This document shows positions 62,001 through 64,000 of a stretch of DNA of 64,000 bases, one piece after another. The stretch is taken from positions 44,231,433-44,295,432 of the forward strand of contig CM019693.1 of the NCBI GenBank assembly GCA_009760885.1, read 5' to 3'. The notes below the pieces were generated by a model. That model was not told where the DNA came from. It saw nothing but the letters and a program-made list of their open reading frames with translations, and ran no database searches. The stretch comes from Achatina immaculata. Its lineage: Eukaryota; Mollusca; Gastropoda; Stylommatophora; Achatinidae. Made by a program: the position numbers and the translations under genes. Position 1 is the stretch's first letter. Every line of letters begins with the position of its first letter.

Positions 62001-64000
62001 TCTGGCACAAAATTTAACAGTTCTAGCACTACGTGTCCCTGAAATAATACGGCACAAAATTTAACAGTTCAAACACTACATGTCTTGAAATAATACGGAA
62101 CAAAATTTAATAGTTCTAACACTACATGTCCCTGAAATAATACGGGACAAAATGTTACAGTTCTAATACTACGTGTCTTTGGAACAATATGACACAAAAT
62201 TTAAGTTATAACACTACGTGTCCCTGAAATAATACGGCACAAAATTTAACAGTTCTAACACTACATGTCCATGAAACACTACGGAACAAAATCTAACAGT
62301 TCTAACACTACATGTCCCTGTAATAATACGGCACAAAATTTAACAGTTATAACACTACGTGTCCCTGACGTAACTAGAACAAAATTCAACAGTTCTAGCA
62401 CTACATGTCCCTGAAACAATACGGCACAAAATTTAACAGTTTTATCACTACGTGTCCCTGACGTAACTGGCACAAAACTTAACAGATATAGCACTACATG
62501 TCCTGAAATAATACGACACAAAATTTAACAGTTATAACACTACGAGTCCCTGAAACAATATGGCACAGAATTTAACAGTTTTAACATTACGTGTCCCTCA
62601 AACAACTGGCACAAAATTTAACGTTTTCTAACACTACATGTCCCTGAAACAACTGACACAAAATTTAACAGCTCTAACACTACATGTCCCTGATACAACT
62701 GGCAAGAAATTTAACAGTTCTAACACTACGTGTGCCTGAAACTACTGGCACAAAATTTAACAGTTCTAACACTACATGCCCCTGAAACAACTGGCACAAA
62801 ATTTAACAGTTCGAACACTACATGTCCCTGAAACAAATGGCACAAAATTTAACCGTTCTAACACTCCTTGTCCATTAAACAATACGGCACAACATTTAAC
62901 AGTTTTAGCACTACATGCCCCTGAAACAACGGGTACAAAATTTAACCGTTCTAGCACTACGTGTCTCTGAAACAATTGGCACAAAATTTAACAGCTATAG
63001 CACTACATGTCCCTGAAACAATAAGGCACAAGATTAAACAGTTCTACCACTACATCTCCCTGAAACAATATCGCACAAAATTTAACACCTAAAGCAGTAC
63101 ATGTCAATGAAACAATACGCCATAAAATTAAAGAGTTCTAGCACTACATGTCCCTGAAACAAATGGCACAAAATTTAACCGTTCTAACACTCCTTGTCCC
63201 TTAAACAATACGGCACAACACTTAACAGTTTTAGCACTACATGTCCTTGAAACAATACGCCACAAAAATTAACAGTTCTAGCACTACGTGTCCCTGAAAG
63301 AACTGGCACAAAATTTAACATTTTTAACACTACATCTCCCTGAAACACTTGGCACAAAATTTAACAGTTCTAGCACAACGTGTCCCAGACACATCTGGCA
63401 CAAAATTTAACAGTTCTAATACTACATGCCCCTGAAACAACTGGCACAAAATTTAACATTTCGAACACTACTTGTCCCGTAAACACTACGGCACAACATT
63501 TAACAGTTTTAGCACTACATGTCCCTTAAACAACCGACACAAAATATAACAGTTCTAGCACTACGTGTCCCTGAAACAACTGGCACAAAATTTAACAGTT
63601 CTAGCACTACGTGTCCCTGAAATAATACGGCACAAAATTTAAGAGTTATAGCACAACAAGTCCCTGAAATAATACGGCACAAAATTTAACAGTTCTAACA
63701 CTACGTGTCCTGAAATAATACGGGACAAAATGTAACAGTTCTAACACTACATGTCCCTATAGCAATACGGCACAAAATTTAACAGTTCTAACACTACGTG
63801 TCCTGAAATAATACGGGACAAAATGTAACAGTTCTAACACTACATGTCCCTGTAGCAATACGGCACAAAATGTAAAAGTTCCAACACTACATGTCCTGAA
63901 ATAATACGGAACAAATTTTAATAGCTCTAACACTACATGTCCCTGAAATAAAAAGGGACAAAATGTAACAGTTCTAACACTTCGTGTCTCTGGAACAATA
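56041..64000. repeat. Large satellite of about 46-48-bp units with higher-order repeats, open at right edge
   Basis: The unit is ACAAAATTTAACAGTTCTAG, CACTACGTGTCCCTGAAACA, then ATACGGC or ACTGGC. Roughly 170 units in almost 8 kb. Variant blocks recur: ACGGGACAAAATGTTACAG at 60751 and 62142 (1391 bp apart), and the 213-bp open frame at 61427 again at 62772 (1345 bp apart), with a related block at 58665. It fills the start of the intron after gene B exon 6. All frames in it are artefacts. Confidence 0.95.

Noticed and set aside
56466..62984. Many 60-165-codon frames
   Set aside because: All lie in the 46-48-bp satellite, in all frames and on both strands, with no start or splice context.

Overview
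The window looks like nuclear DNA of a mollusc, most likely a gastropod. It is AT-rich, intron-rich (GTAAGT-type donors), crowded with tandem repeats and old transposons, and carries coding exons of two families seen together in gastropods: temptin (first known as an Aplysia pheromone protein) and copper type II ascorbate-dependent monooxygenases (DBH/MOXD-like). Nothing prokaryotic was seen. All exon joins and copy counts below were worked out by eye.

Two genes are supported, in tandem and both on the + strand. Gene A (704-15628) lacks its 5' end, which lies left of the window. Nine exons encode both copper domains, a Cys-rich tail and a hydrophobic C-terminus like a GPI-attachment signal. 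Gene B (41298-55903) begins inside the window with the end of a signal peptide and a complete temptin domain. A Cys-rich linker follows, and then the same copper-monooxygenase exons. It runs off the right edge inside an intron that is almost entirely satellite. The three monooxygenase exons visible in both genes have identical lengths (192, 164 and 77 bp) and phases, but the proteins are clearly diverged, so the duplication is old. Gene B implies one secreted polypeptide joining a temptin module to a copper hydroxylase. Gene A's temptin part, if it exists, lies outside the window.

Layout. 1-15.6 kb: gene A, with introns holding LINE tails, a mariner fragment, a Tc1 element, a hAT fragment, two tRNA-like SINE heads and many minisatellites. 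15.6-41.3 kb: between the genes, with no host gene recognised. It holds minisatellites, a decayed LINE (19.6-21.7 kb), a mariner remnant, an RNase H pseudogene (22.9-23.7 kb), dispersed repeats, a 36-bp array inside a dispersed repeat, purine tracts, a 1.4-1.6 kb tandem segmental duplication, a 410-codon LINE reverse transcriptase (37.2-38.4 kb) and a 30-bp array with longer-period structure that abuts the first gene B exon. 41.3-55.9 kb: gene B, with a triplicated LINE-containing segment, an I/Nimbus-like LINE (43.5-47.5 kb), a Tc1 element and a possible unrelated exon in its introns. 56.0-64.0 kb: one continuous satellite of about 46-48 bp units.

The most unusual observation is that two minisatellites seem to be built from splice-site regions of these genes. 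In gene A a 54-bp array is seeded by the 3' end of an exon plus its 5' splice site. In gene B a 30-bp array, every unit ending in a CTCTTAG acceptor-like string, stops at the real CTCTTTTAG acceptor. The same intron, after the 77-bp exon, carries an unrelated satellite in each paralogue.
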